A DNA stretch of 64,000 nt from Nageia nagi (Eukaryota > Pinophyta): positions 135,966,001 through 136,030,000 of the forward strand of contig JBITNC010000001.1 of assembly GCA_050084985.1 (NCBI GenBank). The letters run 5' to 3'. Positions within the stretch are counted from its first letter, which is position 1. Each line of letters opens with the position of its first letter. The notes beneath the pieces were generated by a model that saw only the letters and a list, made by a program, of their open reading frames with translations, was not told the DNA's origin and made no database searches. Shown here one piece after another: positions 45,976 to 56,733 of the stretch. The position numbers were made by a program, and so were the translations under genes.

Positions 45976-45992
45976 TATGCCCCATTTTAGAT
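45976..45992 (-). promoter_or_regulatory. Probable polypurine tract of element C
   Basis: On the - strand CTAAAATGGGGCATA directly precedes the LTR. It is not pure purine, so it is a weak tract. Confidence 0.45.
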
Positions 45993-46389
45993 GAGAAATT
46001 GAAAATCACTAAGTGCATTGAGATTTTTCATTCAAAGTATAACAAAGATGTCATAGCAATCAAATATTGATAGGTATCAACAAGCATAATACCAACACTA
46101 ATCAATCTATTTTGATACTAAAATATGATAAATATATAACAAATATAAGTAATCATATTGAAAAAAGGTATGAGATTAAGAAAACCCCCTCATATGACAT
46201 CCATCATGTTGCCCCTAGTTGGTTGGATGTGCTCCATGAGCTTCAAGGATAGCTTGCAAAAGAAAGAGTTCTAGGGTCCATAGCTATATACCAAGAGGTT
46301 AATGATGATAATTACCCATATTTTGGATATATTTCAATATGTGGAGTACAACCATCTCATGTCATTGATGATTCTATCCATTAATCTTG

Positions 46390-46690
46390 TGAAAGTTGAA
46401 CTTCCTATCGAGAGGCATAATGATAAAATTAGGAGCTAAAACTTTGCCAAGAGGCATGTTGCAATGAGTATGAGAGCTAAAACTCTACACCAAGAGGAAT
46501 ATTGCAATAAGGAGTGGAGCCAGAACTTCACCAAGAGGCATAAAACTAGGATGATGATATGAGAGCTAAAACTCTACCAAGAGGCATGAAACTAGGATGA
46601 TGATATGAGATAAGGAACTCTACCAAGAGGCATGAAAATCTTATGATTTGGGAGCTAAAACTCTACAATAAGGGGTATCTGATGATATTT
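46390..46690. repeat. Minisatellite in the 3' noncoding part of element C
   Basis: About seven units of 40-46 bp built on gagctaaaactctaccaaga followed by ggcatgaaactaggatgatg. The central two units are almost identical, the outer ones degenerate. Confidence 0.8.
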
Positions 46691-46879
46691 TTTTTTATTA
46701 TTTTTTACTATATAATAGGATCATGGGTGATATGTTTTTGCTAAAATAGAGCATTGGTCCTCCTCTTATGATATTGAAATGATCTTCTATTTTGGATTTT
46801 GTGTCATCTATTCCATGCTTATTCTTATAGTAACATTTTTATAAAAATAGACACACCAAATGACCCATAGGTCACCTAG

Positions 46880-47960
46880 ATGTGATACTTCTTTAGGTGC
46901 CTAGCATTGATGGGATTTTTGAGAACCTCCCCATCCAATGTAGACAATCTATATGTACCTCTACCAAAGACCTCTGTGATGATGTACGGGCCAACCCAAT
47001 TTGGTTCAAACTTTCCTTTAAGTTCATCTTTTGTTGTAGTGTTAGAAACATTCTCTTAGAGAACCATATCTCCAACCTCAAATGCTTTGGGCACTATTTT
47101 ATTTGCATAGGCCCTCTTTATTCTTTGCTAATATGTTTTGAGATGTTCTAGTGCATTAATTCTTTTCTCATCTAATGCCTCTAGCTAATTTAACCTTGCT
47201 TCCCATTGTTGTGGTCCCTTCATGATATCTTTGAGTGCAATTCTCAAAGAAGGGATCTTGATTTCCAAAGGAATGATTACTTCATCACCATACATAAGAG
47301 AGTATGGAGTAGCACCTATTACTATTCATTCACTTGTTCTATATTCCCATAGAGCATATGGTAATTGATCATACCAATCCCTACCATTCTTTTTGATAGT
47401 TTTTGGTAATATTTTCTTGATTATTTGATTTGTTGCTTCAGCTTATCCATTTCCTTGGGGATAGTAAACTGAAGAAAATATCTATTCAACCTTCATCTTT
47501 TTTAAGGTATGCTAATCTCTTATATCTTTTCCTATACAATTCACATCATTATCCATGATCAAATTTTGAGGTATGCCAAATTTGTAAATGATATATTCCT
47601 TGATGAAATTGATAACATGTTTTTGTATAGCTATTTTCAAAGGAATTACCTCATCCCATTTAGTGTAGTATTCAATGGCAACCAAGATAAATTGATACCC
47701 CTCACTAGATGGAGGATTCATAACATGCATGAAATCCAAAGCCCACATTGAGAAAGGCCATGGTGATGTAACATATTTCAACTCTTGAGTAGGTGTTAAT
47801 TCTAAGTGTGCATGCTTTTAACATTGCTCATACTTCTTGACATGCTCATAATAATCATGTTCCATGGTGGGCCACCAATAACCCATCCTAATCAACTTGC
47901 CATAAACTTATCTTCCATTGAAATGACCACCACATGCCCCTCCATGAGCATTCTCTAATG
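46880..47960 (-). pseudogene. Integrase of element C
   Basis: The zinc region includes HGGACGGHFNGR at about 47905-47945. The catalytic core starts in 47781-47512: WPFSMWALDFMHVM with the first Asp, EYYTKWDEVIPLK, and GIPQNLIMDNDVNC with the second Asp. The third block continues in another frame at 47480-47160 (YPQGNGxAEATNQIIKKIL, LPYALWEYRT, LMYGDEVIIPLE). The C-terminal region ends with GKFEPNWVGPYIITEVFGRG and LSTLDGEVLKNPINARHLKK near 46893. All key blocks are recognisable; a few stops and shifts break the frame. Confidence 0.85.
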
Positions 47961-48660
47961 CTATTTCAATCTCCTCATCATGAATACATCTCAAATGAAT
48001 ACCATTAAATGATCTTTTATAAAGTATATCACCAATAATGACATATTTTGTAGCAAGCCTTTTTATTCTAATATGTTCTCTTTTACCAAGTGTGGCATCA
48101 ATAAAGTTATCCCTCAAATATTTGAATATGTGTTGGTACCAAGGAATTACCTCATAACCAATTTTTTGAACAACACATACCATTTTTAGATCCTCCTTAA
48201 TAATTGATGGAGTTCCCAAGTTATTTATGGTGAAAGTAGTCTCCCTACTTTCTATCTCAATTGGTATAAGTGAAGCTGCACTTTCTATTGCATCAGCCAA
48301 CCTGTTATTGTTCCTTTGAATGTTTTCTAATTGATACTCTTCAAAGCAAGCAAGGATTTTTGTAACAAGAACTTTCTATGGAATAAGCTTCTCATTATTG
48401 GTGTTGTACATCTCATTGACTTGATTCACTATTAGCTATGAATCCCCATAAATATGTAAATGTGTAATACTAATCTCTATAGCTACTTTTAATCCTAATA
48501 TGAGAGCTTCATATTTTGTCATATTGTTAGTGCATTTAAATGATAGTTTTTATGAAATAGGAATAACATCATTATGAGGTAATATTAATTCTATTCCTTC
48601 TCTTGAACCTTGCATACATCATGATCCATCAAAATACATTTTCCAAAGTTTTGAAACCTC
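47908..48660 (-). pseudogene. Archaeal-type RNase H of element C, running into the integrase zinc region
   Basis: On the - strand KMYFDGS (about 48640) is followed by YEALILGLKVAIEISITHLH, IYGDS-stop-LIVNQVN and LADAIESAASLIPIEIE (48300). The order FDGS...YEALxxGL...GDSQLxxxQ...ADALA is that of the second RNase H of TAT elements. Two of the stops sit at positions normally Gln and read TAG, consistent with CAG decay. From 48300 to 47908 the frame is open and leads into the integrase N-terminus. Confidence 0.8.
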
Positions 48661-49386
48661 TAAAAGAGAAATGCTAGCATTCCTATTTTCTTTTGAAGAA
48701 GGTTGTAGGATGTCCTCTTTTGCACATTCTATGGTTTCTACCAAAGAAAATTCATCCTAAAATTCTTATTTGAGTTTTGATAGTGTGGAAAATTGAAACT
48801 CTTCCAACTCTTTGATTTTATCCTTCATAGATTCACTAAAGCAAGCATGTATACCTAGACAATGTTTGTGAGTCCTCTTTTCATGCCTAGCTAGATATTT
48901 AGTTCTAGCACCCATAGACTCTAAAAAAGTATCATCATTCTAAAACAAGTATATAACATGTATTACATCTTCATAATCTATTTCACATTCAATATCAAAG
49001 CAATTTTGATCATCTCTTACTTTTTCATCTTCTTACATTGATAACAGATGATGAACCTGACCATCATGACCATATCCATGATATGGAACGATGTAATAAT
49101 TGTTTTCCTTCATGATTTATTCTAAAGAGGACCATTAGCAATCTTTAAAGAGCCTGAAGGAGCATAGGCAATCCTTTTCCTAAGTCTCCTACCATCCATC
49201 CAAACCTATTTTTAGACTAATGTTATTAACATTCGCAATGGTGTATGAACCAAACCTAATATCCTTGATGTTGATTTTTTGTAATGCTTTTCTATAGATC
49301 TAATAATTCTTAGCTAGGATGGCCTCATATTTTACATCATAAAAAACAAACCTCTAGAGGAGAACATAATTACACTATTTGGCTAT
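48661..49386 (-). pseudogene. Protease-RNase H linker of element C (RT expected here but absent)
   Basis: Decayed coding text on the - strand: YHGYGHDGQVHHLL near 49050, ARTKYLARHEKRTHKHCLGI near 48880, FSESMKDKIKELEEFQFSTL near 48800 and DEFSLVETIECAKEDILQPS near 48720, joining directly to the RNase H. No YxDD, no TPWGTF and no other RT block is found. The sequence corresponds to the spacer that normally precedes RT, so the whole RT plus first RNase H is missing. Confidence 0.65.
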
Positions 49387-49760
49387 CTACTCATCTACTT
49401 CTACCTTGTAAACATTTCCTTTAGAACAAAATTTGAAACATCTATGCAAAGTGGATGCTACTCCTTCCATGTCATCTATCCAAGGTCTCCCAAGAATGAA
49501 ATTAAAATAAGGTTTTCCATTCATAATATAGAATAGGGTTTGAAGTACCTTATTTCCCATTTTGATTAGAAGTGTGATGATTCCTACATATTTCTTTGGA
49601 CCACCATCAAACCCCTTAACTCTCATGGTAGTCTCTTCTCTTAGAGGTAATAAATCTAGATCAAACTATGAAAGCAAGTGAGCGGTGGTAATAGTCAAAG
49701 TTACCCCACCATCTATCAATGATCTCTTAACTGTATTACCAATGATATTCACTTTAATAA
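49387..49760 (-). pseudogene. Protease of element C
   Basis: The active site LIDGGVTLTI lies at 49722-49693 (family form LIDxGxxxNI). FNFILGRPWIDDMEGVASTL lies near 49500, with GRPW encoded at about 49480-49490. The Asp-Gly-Gly of the active site is intact, but the two halves lie in different frames with a break between 49666 and 49626. Confidence 0.8.
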
Positions 49761-51014
49761 ATAATAGTGGATGTAACCAGGTCACATCCTTACTAGGCCT
49801 TTCACTAGGATGAAAAGTGATAACATCTCCTTTGCTCCATATTTTTGCCTTTTTCATAAAAGTAGTGATTGAGATGTTCCTATCTATCTGACTATTCTTG
49901 AAAATATAATTCATCATTTCTTTATGGGGTTCTAAAATTTGAAGTGATTCAAATAAACTAACCTTAACTTGTGTGTTCTTAAGTTGCTCAATGAGGTCAA
50001 AACTTCTTAGATCTTTAGGAAGCTCTTTTTCACATGTGATAGAATTTGTTGCTACTCTTGATCTTCCTCTTGTAAGTGTTGCACACACTTCTTCATGAAA
50101 AATTACATTGACATGCTGCTCTTTCTCTATATCTTTAACTTTGGTATGATACACATAAAACCCATCCTCTATAAGCCTTTGTATTTTGTTTCTTATGCCC
50201 ACACTCCCATTAGTGGAATGCCCCTTGGTTTGATAATATTCACAATATCTATCTTTGTACCATGCCTCTCTACTAATTCATCTTCCTCTCGCTTAGGTAA
50301 AGGTTGTAATAGTCCCTTTGCCATTATATCTTTCAAGATAAACCTAGAAGGTATAGGAAAATTTATAAATTTCCTTTCTTTCTTTTCATCTACCTTTTCT
50401 ACTACATGAATGGATTTATCTTTCTTTGGTGATTGTGGTTGCTTATCCTTAGCCCTAGGTTTTTCATCATCTCGATATTTCATAAGCCCTAATTTCACAA
50501 GGAATTTTTCTTTTTCTAATAGCTTATATGTCATATCAAAAAATGCTAAATGTGTCTAATCAATGACATAATATTGTAAGAATAATATGATAGTATCATT
50601 GAAAATATTTTTTACCTCTTTTTAGTGAGCTTTGGTTTTATTTGTTTCCATGTCTTCTTGAATTGTACAACAAACTTTTCAAGATTTTCATTATTGCCTT
50701 ACCTCATAGCACATAGATTCAAAACCATGACTTCATGCTTTATATTGTGTTTATACTATTCTAGAAATAAGTTGCTCAATTCTCAAAATGAATTAATTGA
50801 CCTTTTAGGTATAGAATAGAACCATTCATGAGCCTCTCCTTCCAAACTATGAGGAAATAACTTCACTTGTTATCTTGAATCCACACTAATTTTGAGCTCA
50901 CACTCATCTTTAAACCCTTGCAAATGTCTCCTAGGATCTCCCTCCCCACTAAAATTACAAAACTTGGGATCTTTATAATCTAATGGTGGCATGCATAAAT
51001 GGATCTCATCACAT
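49761..51014 (-). pseudogene. Gag of element C, main part
   Basis: On the - strand: CNFSGEGDPRRHLQGFKDEC near 50930, LFPHSLEGEAHEWFYSIPKR near 50850, LEKFVVQFKKTWKQIKPKLT near 50650, then open parts 50534-50193 and 50202-49666. The knuckle YCEYYQTKGHSTNGSVG near 50240 lacks the usual His and last Cys. A one-base shift near 50270 separates the two open parts. The N-terminal end continues to the right of element G at 60243-60480. Confidence 0.75.
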
Positions 51015-51019
51015 AGAGG

Positions 51020-52953
51020 TGTTGTTCTTCGAGTGACACTGAGAGGGGGGGGGTGAATCAGTGTATATAAAAATTATCACTATCCAATCTTCTTTAATAA
51101 TGACAGATTAAAAGCTAGAGAAAATGAGCAAGCACACCAGTACATCACACAACACCAGATGTAACGAGGTTCACCAGTTTGGCTACATCCCCGAAAATGA
51201 CTGCTTGGACACCAATCCAAATCCAGCCATTAAAGAAAGCTTACAGATTCACAGCACCAACTGTGAAGGGTAGCACCAACTACCACTTTGAGAATAGCAG
51301 CACCTACTGCTTGGAGCACCAACTCCAGCTCTCAAATCCACTCCAGCTCTTAAATCCACAGCACCAACTGTGAAGGGTAGCACCAACTACCACTTTTAGA
51401 ATTAGCAGCACCGACTGCTTGGAGCACCAACTCCAGCTATCAAGCACCAACTTGATAGAACATTCAAATGGAGAAAAGATTCTGTTCTAGAAGACCCTCA
51501 ATGGTCTAGCTCTAATGCTCACTTCATACACTTCGGATATTTCACTTTACACACAGCACTTGCTTTCACTCACTTCTCTGCTCACCACATTCATGCGATT
51601 ACCTGTGTTTTTATACTTTACTTTTCGCACTTCTCTTCACACACTCTGCACACACTTCACTTCTTTTTTTTTTATTACACCGAGAAACCAACCCTTATAT
51701 CTGCATGTCCCATTACCTGCTTCACTTCTCCTTGAGCTGTGAAATCGCAACTACCACTTTTCTTGAGCTGTGCACTCATAACTTCCTTTCTCCTCGAGCT
51801 GTGCAATCATAACTTGCATTGTCCTCCAGCTGTGCAATCTCAGCTACTTCTCTCCTCGAGCTGTGCACTCATTACTTGCATTATTCTCAAGCTGTGCAAT
51901 CTCAGCTACTTCTCTCCTCGAGCTGTGCACTCATAACTTCTTGCCATTTCCACACTGTTCACACTGCAACTCTCTGCTCCTTTTCTTACATCCATTTTTC
52001 ACATTATTCCTATACTTAACCGTTACACATCAAGAACACTCCTAGAAACTGTTCCTGTCATTATACGTTATCAAAAGAATCCTTGTTTGTAACTGACGAG
52101 CGCCTCTATTTCTCAAACAGAGTTGTTTTGACAAGTATACCTCTTTCTTCATGAATTTCAGCTAATTCCGGATTCTTTTATTCTTCACTATGGTGTTTCT
52201 TACGATTCCGGACCCTTTGTCTTCTTCATAATAGCTTTTCTGATAATTCCGGACTCTTTTCCTCGCTTACCGGATGTTTACTATATATATTGTGTTGTCA
52301 TCATTCTCCGGACTCCGGAAATAGAATAAAACGCTTTCCGCATGATGTCATCATTTCCGGACCTTTACCTCCGGACGTTTGTTTCCGGATCTTTACCTCC
52401 GGACGTTTGTTTCCGGATTTTTACCTTGGGTCGTTTGTCTCCGGACTTTTGAACTCTGCATAATGATGTCATCACTTCCTGACTCCGGAAATAGAGTATC
52501 ACTCTTTCCTCATGATGTCATCATCTCCGGACACTTGTCTCCGGACCTTTGCCTATGGTCATTTATCTCTGGACTTTGAATTCCTTTACCATGATGTCAT
52601 CCTCTTCGGACACTTGTCTCCGGACTTTTGTCTCCGGACTTTTCAATCTCTCTTTACCGATCTCATTTCTGCATTCCGGAATGCTTTGTTCGCTGACTCT
52701 GGCTCTTTGATTATTCTTTGCTGACCTCATCACTTCTGGACTTCGGTTTTGAGTGAAAGCCCGAAATCGCTGACGTCATTTCTTCCGGAACTCGGTCAAC
52801 CAATCACACTTCTCTTCCGGAACACAGTTAGACCTCCGGAACCCGACCAAACAGTCTCGCTTCACTTCCGGAACTTAGTTAATCCTCCGGAACCCGATCC
52901 ATATCTTGTTGACAACAATTACAATCACACTTCTCAATCACACATACTCAACA
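51020..52953 (-). repeat. 3' LTR of element G
   Basis: It is defined by TGTTGTTCTTCGAG at 51020, ...ACTCAACA at 52953, and near-identity to 58303-60237. Inside it are a tandem duplication of about 103 bp (from 51255 and 51358), seven degenerate units with cgagctgtgcactcataact (51730-51945), and the TCCGGA-rich block (52160-52890). Small + strand ORFs inside it are duplicated in the other LTR and are not genes. Confidence 0.95.
52160..52890. promoter_or_regulatory. TCCGGA palindrome array with TGATGTCATCA motifs (U3 of element G)
   Basis: The 6-bp palindrome TCCGGA occurs about twenty times in some 730 bp, with a few one-base variants. Between these, ATGATGTCATCA-type palindromes occur about four times and a TGACGTCA (bZIP/CRE-type core) once near 52769. 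In element orientation most lie upstream of a TATA-like TATATATA at 52282-52289. Sirevirus LTRs are known to carry arrays of palindromes upstream of the core promoter. The same array is in the other LTR at about 59444-60175. Confidence 0.65.
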
Positions 52954-52966
52954 ATCTCCCCCTTTG
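52954..52966 (-). promoter_or_regulatory. Polypurine tract of element G
   Basis: CAAAGGGGGAGAT on the - strand directly adjoins the 3' LTR. Near copies lie at about 53037-53048 (CAAAGGGGGAGAA) and 53130-53142 (CTCAGGGGGAGTA). Confidence 0.9.
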
Positions 52967-53160
52967 AAATTGTTGGCAACACCATTAACACCACTTGATC
53001 AGATACAAAATGATCAGATACAAAATTCAGGACACTTCTCCCCCTTTGTCAACAATAACAAAGGGCATTGACAGACTCCCCTGAGTCCATACACTACATT
53101 CTCAGGAAATAGAAAAGAAAAAATAAGTACTCCCCCTGAGAAGGCGACGTTCCGAGCCAG

Positions 53161-56100
53161 CTAATGCTTGGGCAAGACAGCAACTCCTAGCTTGGTTCGT
53201 AGATATTCGAAGACGTCCTTGGACAAGGGCTTTGTAAAAATGTCGGCTACTTGCTCTGTGGTTGGGACAAAATCTAGCTGCACTTCTCCTTGCGCCACTT
53301 TTTCTTTGAGAAAGTGATATCTGATTGCAATATGCTTTGTGCGTGAGTGCATAACGGGATTTTTGGAAATATTGATTGCACTTTTGTTATCACACTGAAT
53401 TGTTATGGGCTCATTAATCTGTATACCAAAATCGTTGAGCATCTGCTTCATCCATAGAAGCTGTGTGCAGCAAGAAGTAGCTGCTATATACTCTGCTTCT
53501 GCTGTAGATAGGGATACAGAGTCTTGCTTTTTACTGTGCCAGCCAACAAGATTATTACCCAAATAAAATGCTCCTCCGCTGGTGCTCTTCCTATCATCCA
53601 CGCATCCTGCCCAGTCTGCATCTGAAAAAGCAGTAAGTGTAAAGTTCTTTCCTCTGGGATACCATAAGCCATATTCTACTGTTCCTTTGAGGTATCTGAA
53701 AATTCTCTTTACTGCAGTAACATGGGTCTCTTTGGGATTTTCTTGAAATCGAGCAACCATACACACAGCTTGAAGAATGTCTGGTCTAGTAGCTGTCAAA
53801 TATAACAAACTTCCTATCATTGACCTGTACTGTGTTTGATCTACTGTTGGCGCTTTGTCATTCTTGCTTAATTTGCAGCCTGTTGTCATAGGAGTGCTCA
53901 CAGGTTTACAGTCTTCCATAGTGAACTTCTTCAGCATCTCCTTAACATATTTGGTTTGAGAAATAAACATGCCATTCTTCAACTGATTGATTTGCAGACC
54001 AAGAAAGAATGCAAGCTCACCTATCATGGACATTTCAAATTCTGTTTGCATGTTGTCGGCAAGATGTTTACACAGCTCATTCTTGCTTCCTCCAAGAATT
54101 ATATCATCTACATAGACAACAACGATTAGCTGATTTCCTTTTTCTGATTTAATGTATAGATTGCTATCCACTCTCCCTTTTCTAAAGCCTTGCTGCTGAA
54201 GATATGCATCAAGTCTGGAGTACCATGCTCGGGGTGCCTGTTTCAAACCATACAGAGCCTTCTTTAGTTTGCATACCAGATTAGGATCCTCTCCCAATTG
54301 GAAACCATCTGGCTGTTCAACATAGACTTCTTCTTCAATTTTGCCATTTAGAAAGGCTGATTTTACATCCATTTGATACACTGTAAAGTTTTTATACACT
54401 GCAAAGGCTAAAAACATGCGAATGGCTTCTAATCTGGCCACTGGTGCAAAGGTTTCTTCAAAGTCAATCCCTTCAACTTGAGCATATCCCTTGCAAACAA
54501 GTCTAGCTTTATTTCGAACCACTTTCCCTTCTTCATTCATCTTATTACGAAAGACCCACTTTGTGCCAATCACATTTTTGTTGGCTGGTCTGGGAACGAG
54601 TTCCCATGTTTCATTCTTTTCAATCTGAGTGAGTTCTTCCTCCATTGCTCTCATCCAGCTTTCATCTTGGCTGGCTTCTGAGACATTCTTGGGCTCTATG
54701 CTGGACAGGAGAGAGTAGGTGTGTGAGACCCCTCTGCGAGTTTGAATGCCTGTCTGAAACTCACCGATAATTTGTTCTTGTGGATGATCCTTGTGCCATC
54801 TCTTTGGTGGAGTTTTTGAATGTTCATCTTCTTCCGCCTCATTCTCTGAATCATTATCTGGGTTACTTGGCGGATTTGAGTCTTCTGGTTTCTTTCCTTG
54901 TGATTGCTGTACGGCAGGCTTAGATTTGTTTTTCTTCTGCTTATCTTCTTCAATTGGATCTTGATAATCAGGAAGATTTTCATCATCATTTCTCTTAGGA
55001 AGATTTCTTTGCTCATCAACACGAACATCAGCACTATCAACAATTGTTTTTGTCCTTTTATTGTAGCACCTGTACGCTTTGCTCTTTGAAGAATACCCAA
55101 GAAAGATACCTTCGTCTGATCTGTCCTCAAACTTTCCTAAATTTTCTTCTATTCTTTTGATGTAGCATTTACTGCCAAAGATCCTGAAATGCCTTACTGT
55201 AGCTCTTCTTCCAAACCATAATTCATATGGTGTTTTGTCCTCATGTGGTCGCATCATACATCTATTTTGAATATGTACTGCAGTATGCACTGCTTCTCTC
55301 CAAAACTTATCAGCGACCTTGCTTTCTATCAACATGGTTCGAGCCATTTCTTGTACAGCTCTATTTTTCCTTTCAGCTACTCCATTTTGTTGTGGAGTTT
55401 TGGCTGCAGAGAATTGCCTTTTTATTCCATGTTGTATGCAAAACTCATTAAACTCATCAGAGGTGAACTCACCTCCCCTGTCTGAGCGAAGACACTTAAT
55501 TTTCCTTTCCATTTGATTTTCTACTTGGTTTTTAAAAGCTTTGAACATTCCAAAAGCTTCAGATTTATGTTTCAAGAATTGCACCCAAGTCATTCTTGAA
55601 TAATCATCAATGAATAGAATAAAATACTTATCTCCATTGAAGCTTTGTGTTCTCATTGGTCCACATAAGTCGGTGTGAATAATCTCCAATGGTTTGCTTG
55701 TGTGATACTCTTTTACTTTGAACTTTGTCCGTGTTTGTTTTCCCTTTTGGCATGAATCACAGATATCATTTACTGGTGTGCTGATACGGGGCATATCTCT
55801 TACCGCTCTTTTGGAGCAAACATTCATCAAGTTTTTAAAACAGATGTGTCCCAATCTCTTATGCCATAACCAATCATCACTCTCTTTGCCTAATAGACAT
55901 GATCCTTCTGATACATCTGATAAGGTGTATAGATTCCCGCTGGTTCTTGTACCGACTGCTATCAGTCTACCACTGTTTGCCCTTCGGATCTCACAACCAT
56001 GGCTTTTGAAAATTACATCATGTCCTTTATCACATATTTGACTGACGCTTAACAAGTTGTGCCTCAGTCCCACAACAAACAGTACTTCTTCGGATCTGAT

Positions 56101-56733
56101 GTTGCCGTCATTTATTTTGACAGACCCTTTGCCGATAATTTGTGCGCCATCATTATTTCCAAATCTAACTGACCCACCTTCATATTCTTGTAGTTTTTGG
56201 AATTTCTTTTTGTCACCTGTCATGTGACTTGAGCATCCGCTGTCTAATATCCATGGTGAAGGTTTGTCTTGAGCTTTCAATGCAGTTTGAACAATTAAAG
56301 ACTCTTTGTCCTTTTTGAGTTTCCCCTTTTCTTTCCAGACTTGTTTTACTTTTGTTTTAGCTCCTTGTTTCTTATTACACTCTTCTTCTTTCTGTGGAAG
56401 ACTGCGCTGAACCTGTTTATTCTGTCTTACGGAAGGAAATTGTCTTCGTGAGAAGAACCTCATGCCATAGTTAACTTTGCAGAATCTGGCAATGTGTCCA
56501 TATTTGCGACAGTTGTAACACTCAACAGGATACTCCATTAATGGACCGAATGCATTCCTAGTAAACAAAGGTCCTTGGTTTAATATTATATTTACATTCA
56601 GAAATTTTGTGCCCATATGCATTGCATTTGAAACAGTATCCATTGAAGGAATGGATGTAACTATTACGTTGCTGAGTTTTTCTTTGTCCTGCATAGGGTC
56701 TTCTTCTGGACTGCACTTGAGTGAAGCCATCAT
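53161..56733 (-). CDS. Pol polyprotein of element G (PR-INT-RT-RH)
   Basis: 1190 aa, intact. Order: CCHC knuckle [14 protein letters not shown] at residues 72-85; aspartic protease with [11 protein letters not shown] (Asp164); GAG-pre-integrase [15 protein letters not shown] (from 286); integrase core with HTDLCGP (Asp355), LRSDRGGEF (Asp418) and a Glu about 36 residues later in [11 protein letters not shown] with YVDDIILGG at 874-882; RNase H with DADWAGC (Asp1038) and STAEAEYIA; end [16 protein letters not shown]. All catalytic residues are present. It makes the enzymes for particle maturation, reverse transcription and insertion. The first ATG overlaps the gag stop by four bases (ATGA at 56733-56730), and an in-frame TGA lies two codons upstream, so pol is a separate frame. 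Confidence 0.96.
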   Translation of the reverse strand: MMASLKCSPEEDPMQDKEKLSNVIVTSIPSMDTVSNAMHMGTKFLNVNIILNQGPLFTRNAFGPLMEYPVECYNCRKYGHIARFCKVNYGMRFFSRRQFPSVRQNKQVQRSLPQKEEECNKKQGAKTKVKQVWKEKGKLKKDKESLIVQTALKAQDKPSPWILDSGCSSHMTGDKKKFQKLQEYEGGSVRFGNNDGAQIIGKGSVKINDGNIRSEEVLFVVGLRHNLLSVSQICDKGHDVIFKSHGCEIRRANSGRLIAVGTRTSGNLYTLSDVSEGSCLLGKESDDWLWHKRLGHICFKNLMNVCSKRAVRDMPRISTPVNDICDSCQKGKQTRTKFKVKEYHTSKPLEIIHTDLCGPMRTQSFNGDKYFILFIDDYSRMTWVQFLKHKSEAFGMFKAFKNQVENQMERKIKCLRSDRGGEFTSDEFNEFCIQHGIKRQFSAAKTPQQNGVAERKNRAVQEMARTMLIESKVADKFWREAVHTAVHIQNRCMMRPHEDKTPYELWFGRRATVRHFRIFGSKCYIKRIEENLGKFEDRSDEGIFLGYSSKSKAYRCYNKRTKTIVDSADVRVDEQRNLPKRNDDENLPDYQDPIEEDKQKKNKSKPAVQQSQGKKPEDSNPPSNPDNDSENEAEEDEHSKTPPKRWHKDHPQEQIIGEFQTGIQTRRGVSHTYSLLSSIEPKNVSEASQDESWMRAMEEELTQIEKNETWELVPRPANKNVIGTKWVFRNKMNEEGKVVRNKARLVCKGYAQVEGIDFEETFAPVARLEAIRMFLAFAVYKNFTVYQMDVKSAFLNGKIEEEVYVEQPDGFQLGEDPNLVCKLKKALYGLKQAPRAWYSRLDAYLQQQGFRKGRVDSNLYIKSEKGNQLIVVVYVDDIILGGSKNELCKHLADNMQTEFEMSMIGELAFFLGLQINQLKNGMFISQTKYVKEMLKKFTMEDCKPVSTPMTTGCKLSKNDKAPTVDQTQYRSMIGSLLYLTATRPDILQAVCMVARFQENPKETHVTAVKRIFRYLKGTVEYGLWYPRGKNFTLTAFSDADWAGCVDDRKSTSGGAFYLGNNLVGWHSKKQDSVSLSTAEAEYIAATSCCTQLLWMKQMLNDFGIQINEPITIQCDNKSAINISKNPVMHSRTKHIAIRYHFLKEKVAQGEVQLDFVPTTEQVADIFTKPLSKDVFEYLRTKLGVAVLPKH

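Noticed and set aside
52300-52880. Regularly recurring short repeats that might suggest a CRISPR array
   Set aside because: Plant LTR sequence; the repeats are 6-12 bp palindromes with irregular spacing.
51179-52967. Series of + strand ORFs of 60-75 aa, repeated at 58463-60260
   Set aside because: They lie wholly inside the two LTRs of element G, antisense to it, overlap each other in several frames and arise from the repeat structure.
54696-55130. - strand 144-aa ORF in another frame of pol
   Set aside because: It overlaps the integrase-RT linker of pol, is of low complexity (Lys/Arg/Ile/Met) and is not supported by any motif.
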